In this document: positions 43,995 to 54,105 of the stretch, in pieces
How positions within the stretch are numbered: the stretch's first letter is position 1
Layout of the letters: each line of letters opens with the position of its first letter
Assembly: GCA_021018995.1 (NCBI GenBank)
Contig: CM037586.1
Span: 11,002,247 to 11,066,246 of the forward strand
Length of the DNA: 64,000 bases
Direction: 5' to 3'
DNA from: Chloranthus sessilifolius
Taxonomy: Eukaryota; Streptophyta; Magnoliopsida; Chloranthales; Chloranthaceae
The notes under the pieces: generated by a model
Seen by the model: only the letters and a program-made list of their open reading frames with translations
Told to the model about the DNA's origin: nothing
Database searches by the model: none
Translations under genes and position numbers: made by a program

Positions 43995-44710
43995 GCTTCA
44001 GCTGGTCAGGCTTCTAAGGTGGAGGACTAGACCAGCCTGTGTGTTGTTATGTTGTTTTTGTTGTCCTATTCATAGATTGCATTTATTTTTATGGATGCTC
44101 TAGAACCTTATGGTTCTATCTTTTGCTATTTCTTATAAACTTTTGTTTTGTGGCATGGAGCGCTAAGCTCCATTTTGTTTCATTATGTACTATTCAATCT
44201 ATGGATGCTCATGTAGTTTATAGCCATCTTTGTTTGGTTGTGGACTTATGGACTTCGATATCTGCGCATGTGCTTTCATCTATGGTTGTTCTTTTTCTTC
44301 ACATATGGTTGTGCCTTTGGTTCTTTTGCATTTTGTTTTGGTATTTATCTGGTTTTGTGATTCGATTTACTCGACCCTATCACTTAAATCACCTGTTTTG
44401 TGTCCTTTCTGTTTTGATTTGTACACCATGAGTCACGGTGAGGTTGTTTCCCGGCACGTGACACTCAGGGTGTAGGCATCCATGTACGGATGCAATCCAC
44501 CATGGCCCTTTGGGTGCCACATGCAGTACATCCAGGTTACTACGAATCCCATCCCTTGACTTGCGTGCCCTATGAGGCTATCGCACTGTGGCCCATATAT
44601 TTTTTGTTTTAGTTTTATATTTTCGGTTCCGTTTCGCCTGAAAGGTTTGGATGGGTTTCTTTCGCGCTTTGTTTCATTTGTCTTCTCCATTTTTGAGGAC
44701 GAAAATTCCT
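43995..44710 (+). other. Non-coding 3' region of Tekay-1
   Basis: T-rich DNA with Phe/Cys/Leu-rich chance frames (44039-44475). CCGGCACGTGACACTCAGGG near 44452 and CATTTTTGAGGACGAAAATTCC near 44690 are the kind of block that precedes the polypurine tract in Tekay elements. Confidence 0.5.
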
Positions 44711-44723
44711 AAGGAGGGGAGAA
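44711..44723 (+). promoter_or_regulatory. Polypurine tract of Tekay-1
   Basis: AAGGAGGGGAGAA lies directly before the 3' LTR start TGTAATATCC. It primes plus-strand synthesis. Confidence 0.9.
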
Positions 44724-47016
44724 TGTAATATCCCGATATTTTTGAATCCGAGTTTGACTGATTTTGTGCACAAGTCCGGCACGGTGACCAATGTAGCCAT
44801 GGTTTTATTTAATAATAAGTTATTAAATAATATTTGGGTAGCTTTGTGTGGAAGGATTAGAGTTCCGAGTGTGATTGGGCAGTTAGTGTGAAAGTCGTGC
44901 ACCGACTTGCAGTGTGCCGCTCAACACCAAAACCCAACCTTAAGATAAGAAAATAGAATTTGCAACTAAATATCCTTGATATTTAATTAGTTTTTCATTC
45001 GGTTATAAGAGAGAGGAGGTTGGTTGCTTAATGGCTAAGCTTTGCCATTTGAAATTTTTGTAGAGAGAGAAAGGGAGTGAGAGTTGAGAGAACCGACCCA
45101 ACCTATTTGAGCACCGTCACCTTTGAAACCCTTGCGGTATTTCGATTGTGCAATCACCTACAAGCTCCGCAATTACCTTTATCATCTCACGATCTTCATT
45201 TGTGTTTTGAAGAGATGGAGATCAATCATTGAAGAAATCTGACGATTTTGCTTCAAAACCCTCTTCGACATTATTTCTTAAAGCTGTGGAATTAATCGGC
45301 AAAAAGGTTAGTTTTTCTTTTGATTTTAATGGTTTAGATTGTAGAATAAATCTTGTTTTAATTTAGTGTATGTGTGTGTGCAAAAATAAAGCGAATCCGA
45401 CAAGATTTGAGGGGAAAAATAGACCAAGGAAGCAACATGAAGGGTTCTGAACCCGAGAAATTCGAGGGTCGAATTTGGGTTTTTAAGCCAGATGCATTTT
45501 TGGGAAATTCGAGGGTCGAATTTGGTCTGATGTGCCGACACTACTTTGGTATTTCGGTCATAACTTCTTATCCCAAATTCAGATTGGTGCGATTTGTAAG
45601 GCGTTGGAAAGAAGACAACGAGCCCTATAACTTTCATGAATTGATAAATTTGTGAATCGAATGTTATAAAGGTCAAAAATTAGGGTCAAGTAGGGATAAG
45701 TTTTCACATGAGTCAACGTTACCTTAAATTTGCCTGTTTCGCCTTGCTGTGAGAAAATTTTAGGAACTTTGGCTTATATGATAATTAGTCGGTAACATGT
45801 GTATACATGAATTTTTGTAATGTAGATTAAAGATTGGAGATCATTGAGTGAGCTTTTACTTTGCCTCTGATATGCTCAACTCTAAACTAAGGTAGGGGAA
45901 CCTAAAACCTTATTTGCATTCTATTATAAGTTTAGGTTATCTTATATAAAGCATAAATTCCTAAATTTTGTTTGACACAGCATGATTAAGAACTGAGAAA
46001 TATGATACAAATCAGAACTTTGAAACTTTGATATGAATAAAAACTCAGAATTTGAATTTCCACACTTTGAACTTTGAATCAGAACTCTAAAAATCGGTGA
46101 ATGTAGTATGTATACAAATTTTGATATATTTAGCATTTGCATTTGATTTGAGGCACATACGAAGGATACCCTAGATCCTACCAACTGTGTTGACGGTAAT
46201 TCTATTTGGCGCAAGTTTTCCTCATAGAGTAGGGGCTTGTTGCTTTTCAGAAAATGGGTTCATGAACGACGATGGTCAGTAGGGCTTCCCATCGGTAACG
46301 TAGTCCGCTCTCATGCTATAGGAAATTTGGGAGATAAAATTAAGTTATAATTTTAAGACAAGAAGCATGCTAATTCAGAAGTTTTTGAACACATCAGATT
46401 TATGTTATCAGTTTTGACTCAGCATTAGAACTGGAGATATAGTTTGCAAAGCATCATTTGAAAACCATATTTGATCCGATTTATGTCTTTTTGAAAACCT
46501 TTACTTATAATGAAATGCAAATAGACATGTTTCCTCTATTGAGCTTCGATGTTAGCTCACCCCGACTATACATCACAGGTGCTGACATTGCCTTAGGATC
46601 TGACGATCGTGATTTGGAGGATTCTGACTACATTATTGAGGAAGAGTTGGAGACCCCAGCAGTAGAGTTCCTTCCTTGATTGAGATTAGTCATTTTGGTT
46701 CTTTTGGATTAGAATCTTTTTGAATATTGGGCCCTAGGCCATTGTTTTATCTTTTTGGATATCACTTGAGGAACCATCATTAGGAACCATTGTTTAGGTG
46801 TTTGGATTAGCTATCACTGGTGATTCTTTCTGGTTCCTCTTGGTGATATTTTTTGTTAAAGCTTTTAAGCTTTTGTTCTTGTTTTATTAGCTTTGCTTCT
46901 ATTTAGATCTATGCTTATGCTGCTGGCTTCTGTTTGTTACGGCTTATTGAGAAATCAATAAGTTGATGAACCGGCCTTTCCTATACCTTAAGGATTGGAA
47001 AAGTCGGGTCGTCACA
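44724..47016 (+). repeat. 3' LTR of Tekay-1
   Basis: It begins TGTAATATCCCGATATTTTT and ends GGGTCGTCACA, followed by AGCTT. Scattered substitutions distinguish it from the 5' LTR. Only two palindromes are present (45457, 45503), against four or five in the 5' copy. Confidence 0.9.
46458..46679 (+). CDS. Conserved small acidic ORF in the Tekay-1 3' LTR
   Basis: Same 73-codon frame as 38702-38923, ending EEELETPAVEFLP before TGA. It differs from the 5' LTR copy by a handful of substitutions without any indel or stop. See the conservation argument given for the 5' copy. Confidence 0.5.
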   Translation: MKTIFDPIYVFLKTFTYNEMQIDMFPLLSFDVSSPRLYITGADIALGSDDRDLEDSDYIIEEELETPAVEFLP

Positions 47017-47890
47017 AGCTTAGTTGTTCTCGTTTGCAAGTTTCAAATCTTCAAATCGAGCTTTACAGCTGTGTAAGGTAATGATCCTCTAATTTTATCA
47101 TGGGATATAAATCCATGACTCCGAGATGGGAGATCATTTCCCATTCAGGGTAATGGTCCCTCTCTCTTCTCATGAGATATAAACCCATGACTTTGAACAT
47201 TATTTGTGCTATTATCGAGGGTGTATTGACAATTGGCATGAAATGCTTCTCTGGCAAGAAGCTTTGTATATAACTTACGGTTATTTATGCTATTTTTTTA
47301 CAATTGTATAAGTGAATCAAACACCATCCAAACCCATAATGGGTAGGTAATAGGATGTTAGTTTCTGAAATCTGTAGACAAGATTCTTTCTTCAAGTCAG
47401 TTTCTGAAATCTTATCTTGTCATACTTAAGTATTGCCTTCTCATGTATAAGAGAAGATCTGATTGCCCCCTGCCATTGTAAAGGCACGCAGAAGTATGTG
47501 CATTGATCCTGCCTAGATAATTGGAGATCATCGAAGGTAAGAACTAGTTGACCATTTAGTTTTCAGTGCTGTAGGCTGCATATATTATCATCCAGGTGTT
47601 TGACTATTCGAAATGGGTAGGGCTGTACCTGCTTCTTATCTAATGAAGTATTCATTTGCAAAGTTTTGGGATTGACCAGTTGGGCCTATTAAATCATTTT
47701 GATATTTCAAGGGCCATCTGCCTGTACCCTGTAAAGTATTAAGACACTACCATTTTATTTATTTATTTATTTATTTATTTGTTTTTTAATATCAGTTAAA
47801 TAATATAAACTTATTGTTGTTTTTATATGTTTCATTGTTGACCATAAAGGCGATTTATTAGCTGTTTGCCTTATTATGTTAGGAGGGCTT
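47017..47890. other. CACTA interior without a recognised gene
   Basis: AT-rich. It contains two related copies of CATGRGATATAAAYCCATGACT (47098 and 47177) about 80 bp apart and an ATTT run (47755-47780). It could include intron DNA of the AGO1 fragment that follows. Confidence 0.4.
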
Positions 47891-48300
47891 TGCTTTTGCC
47901 CACTGTACAGAGTGCAGGGCTGTGTTCCTATTACGTGCAAATGTGCCACCAGATCGCTGGTGGTTGAGGTTGAAGTTTCAGCTTCTCGTTGTTAGAGACC
48001 ATGCATTCATTTTTGTTTTTGTTCTATTGGTAAGCTTAAAATGTTTCTATTTCATGTTATTTTTCTTAATATATATTCCGTCAAAATGCAACAATAGTTT
48101 TTTGTTGGTAGAGATATGCAGTTTTCTTACTATATCTGATGATCCCTTCATGTCCATTGCAGTGCCTCCGACGTATTATACACATTTGGCTGCTTTCCGT
48201 GCGTGTTTTTACTTGGACTCAGAGACATCGGATAGTGGCTCAATGGCGAGTGGTGTAGCGGGCCGCCCTGATGGTGGTGGGCGAAATACATGTGCCCCTG
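47891..48300 (+). pseudogene. AGO1: C-terminal exons of an ARGONAUTE1-like gene
   Basis: The last exon starts after the acceptor TCCATTGCAG at 48163 and reads '[20 protein letters not shown]' then '[20 protein letters not shown]'. This is nearly the end of plant AGO1 (PIWI domain end; AGO1 has V-P-P-A-Y-Y-A-H-L-A-A-F-R-A-R-F-Y). The piece 'FAHCTEC' at about 47893-47913 corresponds to the preceding exon end (Y-A-R-C-T-R-S in AGO1), separated by retained intron sequence. The final conserved tail of AGO1 is lost after about 48300. The catalytic residues lie upstream and are absent. AGO1 binds miRNAs and slices targets. It lies inside the CACTA borders, same strand as the other captured pieces. 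Confidence 0.8.
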
Positions 48301-48539
48301 TGATTTTTTTTCTTTTATTTTGAAAATGGGCCATGAGGTCTTTAGAATATTAACTCTCTGCTTTTTTTTTTTTTTTTGAATAAAAGGATTGGGCATGTAA
48401 AGTTTAAAATGTTTAGCTGATTTGAATAGTTTGATCATAGGTTGAGATGAAACATTTTGCTTAAATAAAAGAATTGGACATCTATTTTTTTTTATTAATG
48501 ACATTGAATGATTTGCATTAGAGTTGAATGGATGTGTTC

Positions 48540-48931
48540 AAATATGAGATTAATAGCTTTTTTTATTTATATAATATTTTTTAAACCATTAAAAAAAGCA
48601 TTAAAAACATTGCACTAAAAAAAGCATAAAAAAAATATTATTTTAAAAAAAATCATTGACGTAATTTTATTTTTTTAAAATAGTATTTTTTCTTTTAAAA
48701 AAATTGCATAAAAAACCACTGCCAAAAGCAGTAGTTTTTTCTATGACTGTTAAGAACAGTTGTTGCTGAAGTTCATAAACCACTGTCTTGTATAGTGGTA
48801 AAAAAAAATCACTCCTTTTTTTACAATTGTTTGGGGCAGTGGTTTTTTGAAAAAAAACTACTGTCAAAGACAGTATTTTTTGAAAAAATCACTGTTTAAG
48901 GCAGTGGTTTTTTTGGCTTTTTCACGTAGTG
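48540..48931. repeat. Right subterminal repeat region of the CACTA element
   Basis: Alternating CCACTGYC / GRCAGTGG motifs in both orientations (48715, 48780, 48833, 48850, 48899) with A/T-rich links, ending TTTTTCACGTAGTG. Such short subterminal repeats bind the CACTA transposase in known elements. The sequence could form several hairpins. Confidence 0.65.
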
Positions 48932-49539
48932 TCTTGTGGTTTGATATCTCATTAGGAGAAAATATATTATCTTTGCAAGATTGTCGAAGATTTCATGGTG
49001 ACAAGCATTTGTTTGGGTTAAACCAAGATTAATATATCTAGAAATAAAACAAGAGTTGCGAATCAACTGGTCAGTGATAACTAAAATGTGGCAAGTTGTT
49101 TGCCTCTCGAATATTATGTTAATTTCTGAAAATGTAATATCTAGTACGCAAGCTATGCTAACTTTTCAATTTGGAAGAAAACTAAAAATTAAGACAACTA
49201 GTTAAAGAGTCAAACTCAAATTTTAACACCTCGTTTATGCTTGAAAACTGACAATTAACTTTTGTAGCAATAACAATACTACCATAGTTAAACCCAACGT
49301 TATAAGACCTCAAAAGAAAAATCTTTAGAATTTAGTTGTTGATATTATAATGATGCCACCTATGGCATGGGTAGATTGATAGTTGAGAGGAGCTCAACCT
49401 CATCAAGTTCAAGGATTTGTATCTTAAAAATACTTTTTCAGTATCGCGTTAAATAAATATGCGTATGTGAATAATATGAGTGAGATTATCAATGTTAGTA
49501 TTATACTATTATCTGGGATATACATGTTCACAGAAATAT
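48932..49539. other. Unannotated AT-rich stretch right of the CACTA end
   Basis: No gene recognised. It begins TCTTGTGGTTTGATATC, the right flank of the CACTA element, and leads into LINE coding sequence. Confidence 0.4.
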
Positions 49540-50429
49540 GAATGTTGAGGAAGAGTTGAGTATGATTGGGCTACTTCATGTTTTAAATAATTGTTGCAAA
49601 AATGTAGCCAATTGGGATATTAGGATTTGAATTTCACATTCCAAAGGTATTTTTTCTGTGAAATCTTTCTATTTGAATCTTCATCAGCAGTCAAGACAGA
49701 ATCTGAATTGGGTAAAGATCTGGAAGAAAAAGATTCCTTCCAAAATCAAATTTTTTGGATGGAATATTGGTTGGGGTAGAATTCTTACCATAGATAAGCT
49801 CAATCGAAAGGGGATGAATTTAATACATAGATGTGTTATGTGCCTTCTGGGAGAAGAATCCACAAATCATCTTCTTATTCATTGTTGGGTTGCTAAAAAA
49901 GTTTGGAATGCAGTCCTCTAGCAGTTTAAAATTTTATGGGTGTTTTCGGAATCATGTGTTGAGGTCTTAGCTGCTTAGATTAGGGTCGGATTTGAAGGAA
50001 TTAAGGGGGAATTTTAGAATTTTATGGATCTTATTGTTATGTAGTCTCTTTGGATTAAGAGAAATAATCGAACTTTTAATAGAAAAAGAAAGTATATTTC
50101 TATGATTCTTAATAGAAAAAGAAAGTATGTTTCTATGATTCTTAAGGATGTTCGAGATTTGGCTTTAAATTGGATCAAGATTGGATGTCGGTCAACGCGT
50201 GATGAAGATGTGGACTTTATTCATGAATGAGATAGCCTGTACATGTAGTCATTTTCCTCTCGTGTATGATTGTACTTTCTTGTAGATTTGGCAAATCCAT
50301 TGACTTGGCGGTGAGGTTTTATCGAGAGATGGGTAGCTTTTTTTAGGTTTGCTAGTATCTTGCTGGCCTTTTTTTGTTTGTGTTATTTTTTCAGTATAAT
50401 AAAGCTTATTGGTTATTGATAAAAAAAAA
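49540..50429 (+). mobile_element. 5'-truncated LINE (zf-RVT end with poly-A)
   Basis: Reading 'SKGIFSVKSFYLNLHQQSRQ', 'WKKKIPSKIKFFGWNIGWGR', 'RRCVMC'-type cysteine pair (HRCVMCLLGEESTNHLLIHC) and 'VWNAVL' match the zf-RVT region near the C-terminus of plant L1 reverse transcriptases. Downstream is degraded coding ('LWIKRNNRTFNRK', with a 30-bp duplicate of the 'ILNRKRKYVSM' codons) and a 3' end finishing in TTATTGATAAAAAAAAA at 50429. 5' truncation is usual for LINEs. Stops show it is dead. Confidence 0.8.
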
Positions 50430-50502
50430 TACTCTCCATTATCGACCAATTAATTTATTTAAATGGGGTAATTGAAATTTCATGGCATCATAGATTTGCC
50501 TA

Positions 50503-52564
50503 CGTAATATCCATGATATTTGGACCTATTTTTTTCGTTTACCTCGATAAGCGTGCTGAAAAATATTGCGGGATATTTTTGGGTTTTTAGTTAGCTTAGG
50601 GTTTGATGAGAATAGTGACCGAAGTATATTGGTTTTGGACTTGTTGAAGGCAGCTAAACCATAGTTTATAGTTTATGGAATTTATATGCGCTTAACATCA
50701 GAAACATGTGCAAGTCATATGGATAGAATTGCAAATAAGAAAATCTAGATATTTGGTTCTTATTTTATTTTATAAGGAGAGAGGCTATGAGGAGAAGTTT
50801 CACTTCTCTCTCTCGTGTGAAATTGAAACCTTGCAACCCTTGCCTCACCTTGATCTTAGATCGTGTGAGATTGTGAATCCCTCTCCCCATCTTGACCATT
50901 GAAAAGCTTTGTAAAGGGAATTGGATTAGTTTGTTGTAATTGGAAGGAAGGCTAGGGGAGAATGAAAAATTATGTGTGTGGTGTGGGTCTGACCTGTGCT
51001 TGTGAAGCAAGGTTTGAATGGACTGATTTTGAGGCTCTGGCCTATTAAACCTCCAAGTTTGGTTCCGGTGCTTGATTTTGGTGCAACGGGATCGATGGAT
51101 TAAACGTCAAGAGGTAGGCTTTTAAACCTCCATGAGTTAATTAAATTTATGTTTTTCTTAGAGTAGATTATAGTGAGTTATATTTAGATGAGCAAACTAT
51201 GGTTGAATGAGAAAAAGGAATTGGAGAAAATTGAGGGTCGAATTTTGATTTTAAAGCCTGACGAAATTTTGGAAATTCGAGGGTCGAATTTTGCCCTGTT
51301 TCTGGCCTTTAAATTTTTTTTTGGAAATTTTCTTGGCAAGCTTTTGGGTTTGATTTTTTTTTACCAATATTAACACTGGGAGTGTTAATCATTGTAGGTT
51401 TTGAAATATAGAGTCCATTGTGAGGATTGCCTTGCTTGTTTTGGACCGTTTTTGTTAAGGTAGGGGAACCCTAAACCTAATTTGCATTATATTATAAGTT
51501 TTGGTTATTTGTTGCAAACATTGAAATCTGAATTTTATAAACCTAGCATGATTAAGAACTCTGAAACTTCGATATAAGCACTCAGAAATTTGACCTTCCG
51601 AGCTTCATTTTCGAATGTGAACTTTGAATAAGAACTCCGAAAATCCGAAAAATGTATTAATTACATAACATACGATATGTTTAGCATTGCATTTGATTTG
51701 AGGCACATACGAACGAAACCCTAGATTCTACCAACCGTGTTGACGGTAATTCTATTTGGCGCAAGTTTCCCTCATAGCGTAGGGGCTTGTTGCACTTCAG
51801 AAAAAGGGTTCATGGACGACGATGATCAGTAGGGTTTCCCATCGGTGACTTTTTCCGCTCTCATGCTATATGTAATTTGGGAGATAAAATTAAGTTATAA
51901 ATTTAAGACAAGAAGCATGCCTAATTCATAAATTTGAAAACATCAGACTCACTGAATCAGCTTTTGGCCTTCTATTTAGAATTGGAAATTTGATTTGCAA
52001 AGCATCTTTTGAAAAACTTATTGATCCAATTTTGTCTTTGAAAAACCTTCACTTATGATAAAATGCTTTAGATAAGTTTCCTCTATTGAGCTTCGATGTT
52101 AGCTCACCCCGACTATACGTCACAAGTGTTGAGGCTGATTTGGGATCAGACGATCTTGATCTTGAGGACTCTGATTTCGTTCCTAAGGAGGAACTGGAGA
52201 CACCTGCTGAGGAGTTCTTTCCCTGATTTTTATTTATCCTTTCTTGGTATTTTGTTTAGAATTATTCTGAATTATGGGCCGAAGGCCGTTGTTTTGTCTT
52301 TTTGATATCACTCGAGGAACCATCATTAGGAACCATTATTTTAGGTGTTTTAGATTGGCTATCACCGGTGGTTCTTCCTGGTTCCTCGGGGTGATATATA
52401 TTATTTTGATTTAAGCTTTTGTCTTTGCTTACTCTATGCCTTGCCTCTGTCTTAGGTCTATGTTATGATGTCGGCTTCTATTTGTTACGGCTTATTGAGA
52501 AATCGATAAGTTGATGAATCAGCCTTTCCTATACCGAGAGGATTGGAAAAGTCGGGTCGTCACA
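50503..52564 (+). repeat. 5' LTR of Tekay-2
   Basis: It starts CGTAATATCC (the expected TG mutated to CG) and ends GGGTCGTCACA before the primer site. It holds two copies of the AAATTCGAGGGTCGAATTT palindrome 46 bp apart (about 51227 and 51273), the small ORF (52077-52226) and the end hairpin (52309). It is more diverged from Tekay-1 than the two Tekay-1 LTRs are from each other. Confidence 0.85.
52077..52226 (+). CDS. Conserved small acidic frame in the Tekay-2 5' LTR
   Basis: 50 codons from Phe-Pro to TGA: FPLLSFDVSSPRLYVTSVEA, then GSDDLDLEDSDF and EELETPAEEFFP. There is no ATG directly upstream in this copy (the Met codon is altered). Length is identical to the Tekay-1 copies, with no indel. 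Confidence 0.45.
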   Translation, partial: FPLLSFDVSSPRLYVTSVEADLGSDDLDLEDSDFVPKEELETPAEEFFP

Positions 52565-52566
52565 GT

Positions 52567-52578
52567 TGGTATCAGAGC
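52567..52578 (+). promoter_or_regulatory. Primer binding site of Tekay-2 (initiator tRNA-Met type)
   Basis: TGGTATCAGAGC, two bases after the LTR end, identical to that of Tekay-1. Confidence 0.9.
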
Positions 52579-52674
52579 AAGGCTCTAGGTTCAGAGTCTT
52601 AGGACTAAGAGTTAGATTGTCTTAACAATCAATATTGATCTATTGTTATTATTTTTCAACAATGGCAGATCAGC

Positions 52675-53983
52675 ATGCCTCCGCGGTTCAGAGGCAGAGG
52701 CCGAGGTAGAGAAGGACCTTGCAGGGCTCATCTTGAGGAAATTGATGAGGGTGTAGGTACCTCACATGGCAGAGAGAGATTAGCATCTGGCCCTAATGCA
52801 GAACCCTTGGAACTGCTAAGCCTGAGGGAGGAAATGTTGACTAGGTGTTGGCAGCCTTGGCCAACAATATAGCTCAGCAGACTGCGGCAATAGATCAACA
52901 AACGGAGCTACTGGCAGCCAGACATCAGCCAGGAGGATTCACTGAGTTTAGGAGGATGAGATCTCCTACATTCTCAGGACAGACAGATCTGATAGAAGCC
53001 GAGGCATGGCTTGATAAGATGGAGAAAATTTTTTAGGTGTTACAGTGTACAGATGTTGAGAAGGTACGCTGGGCAGCCTTCAAGCTATTGGGTGAGCCCA
53101 GTCCATGGTGGAAATCTGTCTCCAGGATACGGGAGCAGGACTACCCCAATACTCCATGGACTTGGGCAGAGTTCGTGGATACGTTCAACGATCAGTATTT
53201 TCCAAAGATCGTGCTTAACCAGTGGGAAGTCCAGTTTATAAAGCTGGAATAGAACAAGATGTCGGTGCGTGAGTATGGCGCAGAGTTTGATCGACTTGCC
53301 CGATTTGCTCCCTTACACGTGGCCACTGAGTTGATGAGGGCTCAGAAATTTCAGAGGGTTTTGAGGCCGAATATTCAAGAGAGGGTGTCGATGTGGGAGA
53401 TGGAGACTTATGCGGGTGCCATGGAAAAGGCTCTCATTGGAGAGAAAGACATCCAGAAACAGTATCTGAGGCGAGAGCAGGGAAATAGAAATCGATTTGG
53501 CCAGAGACAGTTGAGTGCGTCTGAGCAGGTGAACAAAAAGTCGAGGTTCTCTAAACCTCCTCACTATCCTATTCAGCCATCGTATTCCAGGCCGGCTGTT
53601 GCTTCAGGACCAGTATCGTCTTCCTATCAGTGACCACAGAGTTCTTCACCAGGGCGACCTTTCAGAGCCAGGAGCACTACTGCGAGTGGAGCTTCTGTGG
53701 CTCAGGGGTCATCACGGGGACCAGCTGTTACTCCTGTTCCTACTCCAGCATGTACACGATGTGGGAAACCACATAATACGAAGAATTACCGACGGAACAC
53801 TGGGGGATTCTTTAGGTGTGGACAGATTGGTCATATGATCAAGAATTGTCCTACGACGGACAAGGGAAGGACTACGTCAGTCTCTACGCAGAAGTCGACG
53901 CGACCTACAGTTCAAGGTCGAGCTTATGTGGTGACTGCACAGGATGCCCAAACGTCGAATGACGTGATCCAAGGTATCATTTA
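52675..53983 (+). pseudogene. Tekay-2 gag
   Basis: It starts MPPRFRGRGRGREGPCRAHL. A frameshift near 52840 leads to 'LAALANNIAQQTAAIDQQTE' (a coiled-coil-like stretch) and the capsid domain: 'FSGQTDLIEAEAWLDKMEKI', 'AFKLLGEPSPWWKSV', 'WAEFVDTFNDQYFPKIV', 'SVREYGAEFDRLARFAPLHV'. The nucleocapsid follows with one knuckle, CTRCGKPHNTKNYRR...FFRCGQIGHMIKNC (first Cys of the knuckle replaced by Phe). In-frame stops at about 53034, 53250 and 53631 replace glutamine codons. About 430 residues overall, normal for the family. Confidence 0.85.
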
Positions 53984-54105
53984 AGTTGAGATGTCAATTC
54001 TTGCATTGGTTCTATTATTTGATGTTTAAATTCATTAAAATAAAATTTGAACAAAATTGGAATCATTGCATATAATTAACAAACATTCTTAATAAAGGTA
54101 CCTTT

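Larger units (their letters stand above)
36844..47016 (+). mobile_element. Tekay-1: gypsy chromovirus with both LTRs
   Basis: 5' LTR 36844-39260, primer site, gag, protease, RNase H remnant, integrase with chromodomain, an extra ORF, polypurine tract and 3' LTR 44724-47016. Flanks are AACTT and AGCTT (4 of 5 identical), a plausible target duplication. The LTRs are highly similar but differ by a minisatellite and by scattered substitutions. Reverse transcriptase is deleted, so the element cannot move by itself. It lies inside the CACTA region, downstream of the RecX-like exon. Confidence 0.85.
30049..48931. mobile_element. Large CACTA element carrying captured gene fragments (boundaries inferred)
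   Basis: The left end CACTACGTCAAAACAATG (30049) and right end GGCTTTTTCACGTAGTG (to 48931) share the CACTACGT terminus in inverted orientation. Both are flanked by the triplet TCT (30046-30048; 48932-48934), as expected for 3-bp CACTA duplications. The right subterminal region is packed with inverted CCACTG/CAGTGG motifs. No transposase is present. Inside, all on the plus strand, lie an Alfin-like exon, a RecX-like exon and AGO1 C-terminal exons, plus a Tekay element. Two independent CACTA ends flanking unrelated DNA cannot be excluded. Confidence 0.5.

Noticed and set aside
44039-44475. 130- and 81-codon Cys/Phe-rich frames upstream of the 3' LTR of Tekay-1
   Set aside because: T-rich untranslated region. 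They do not continue the preceding ORF, and no conserved motif is seen.
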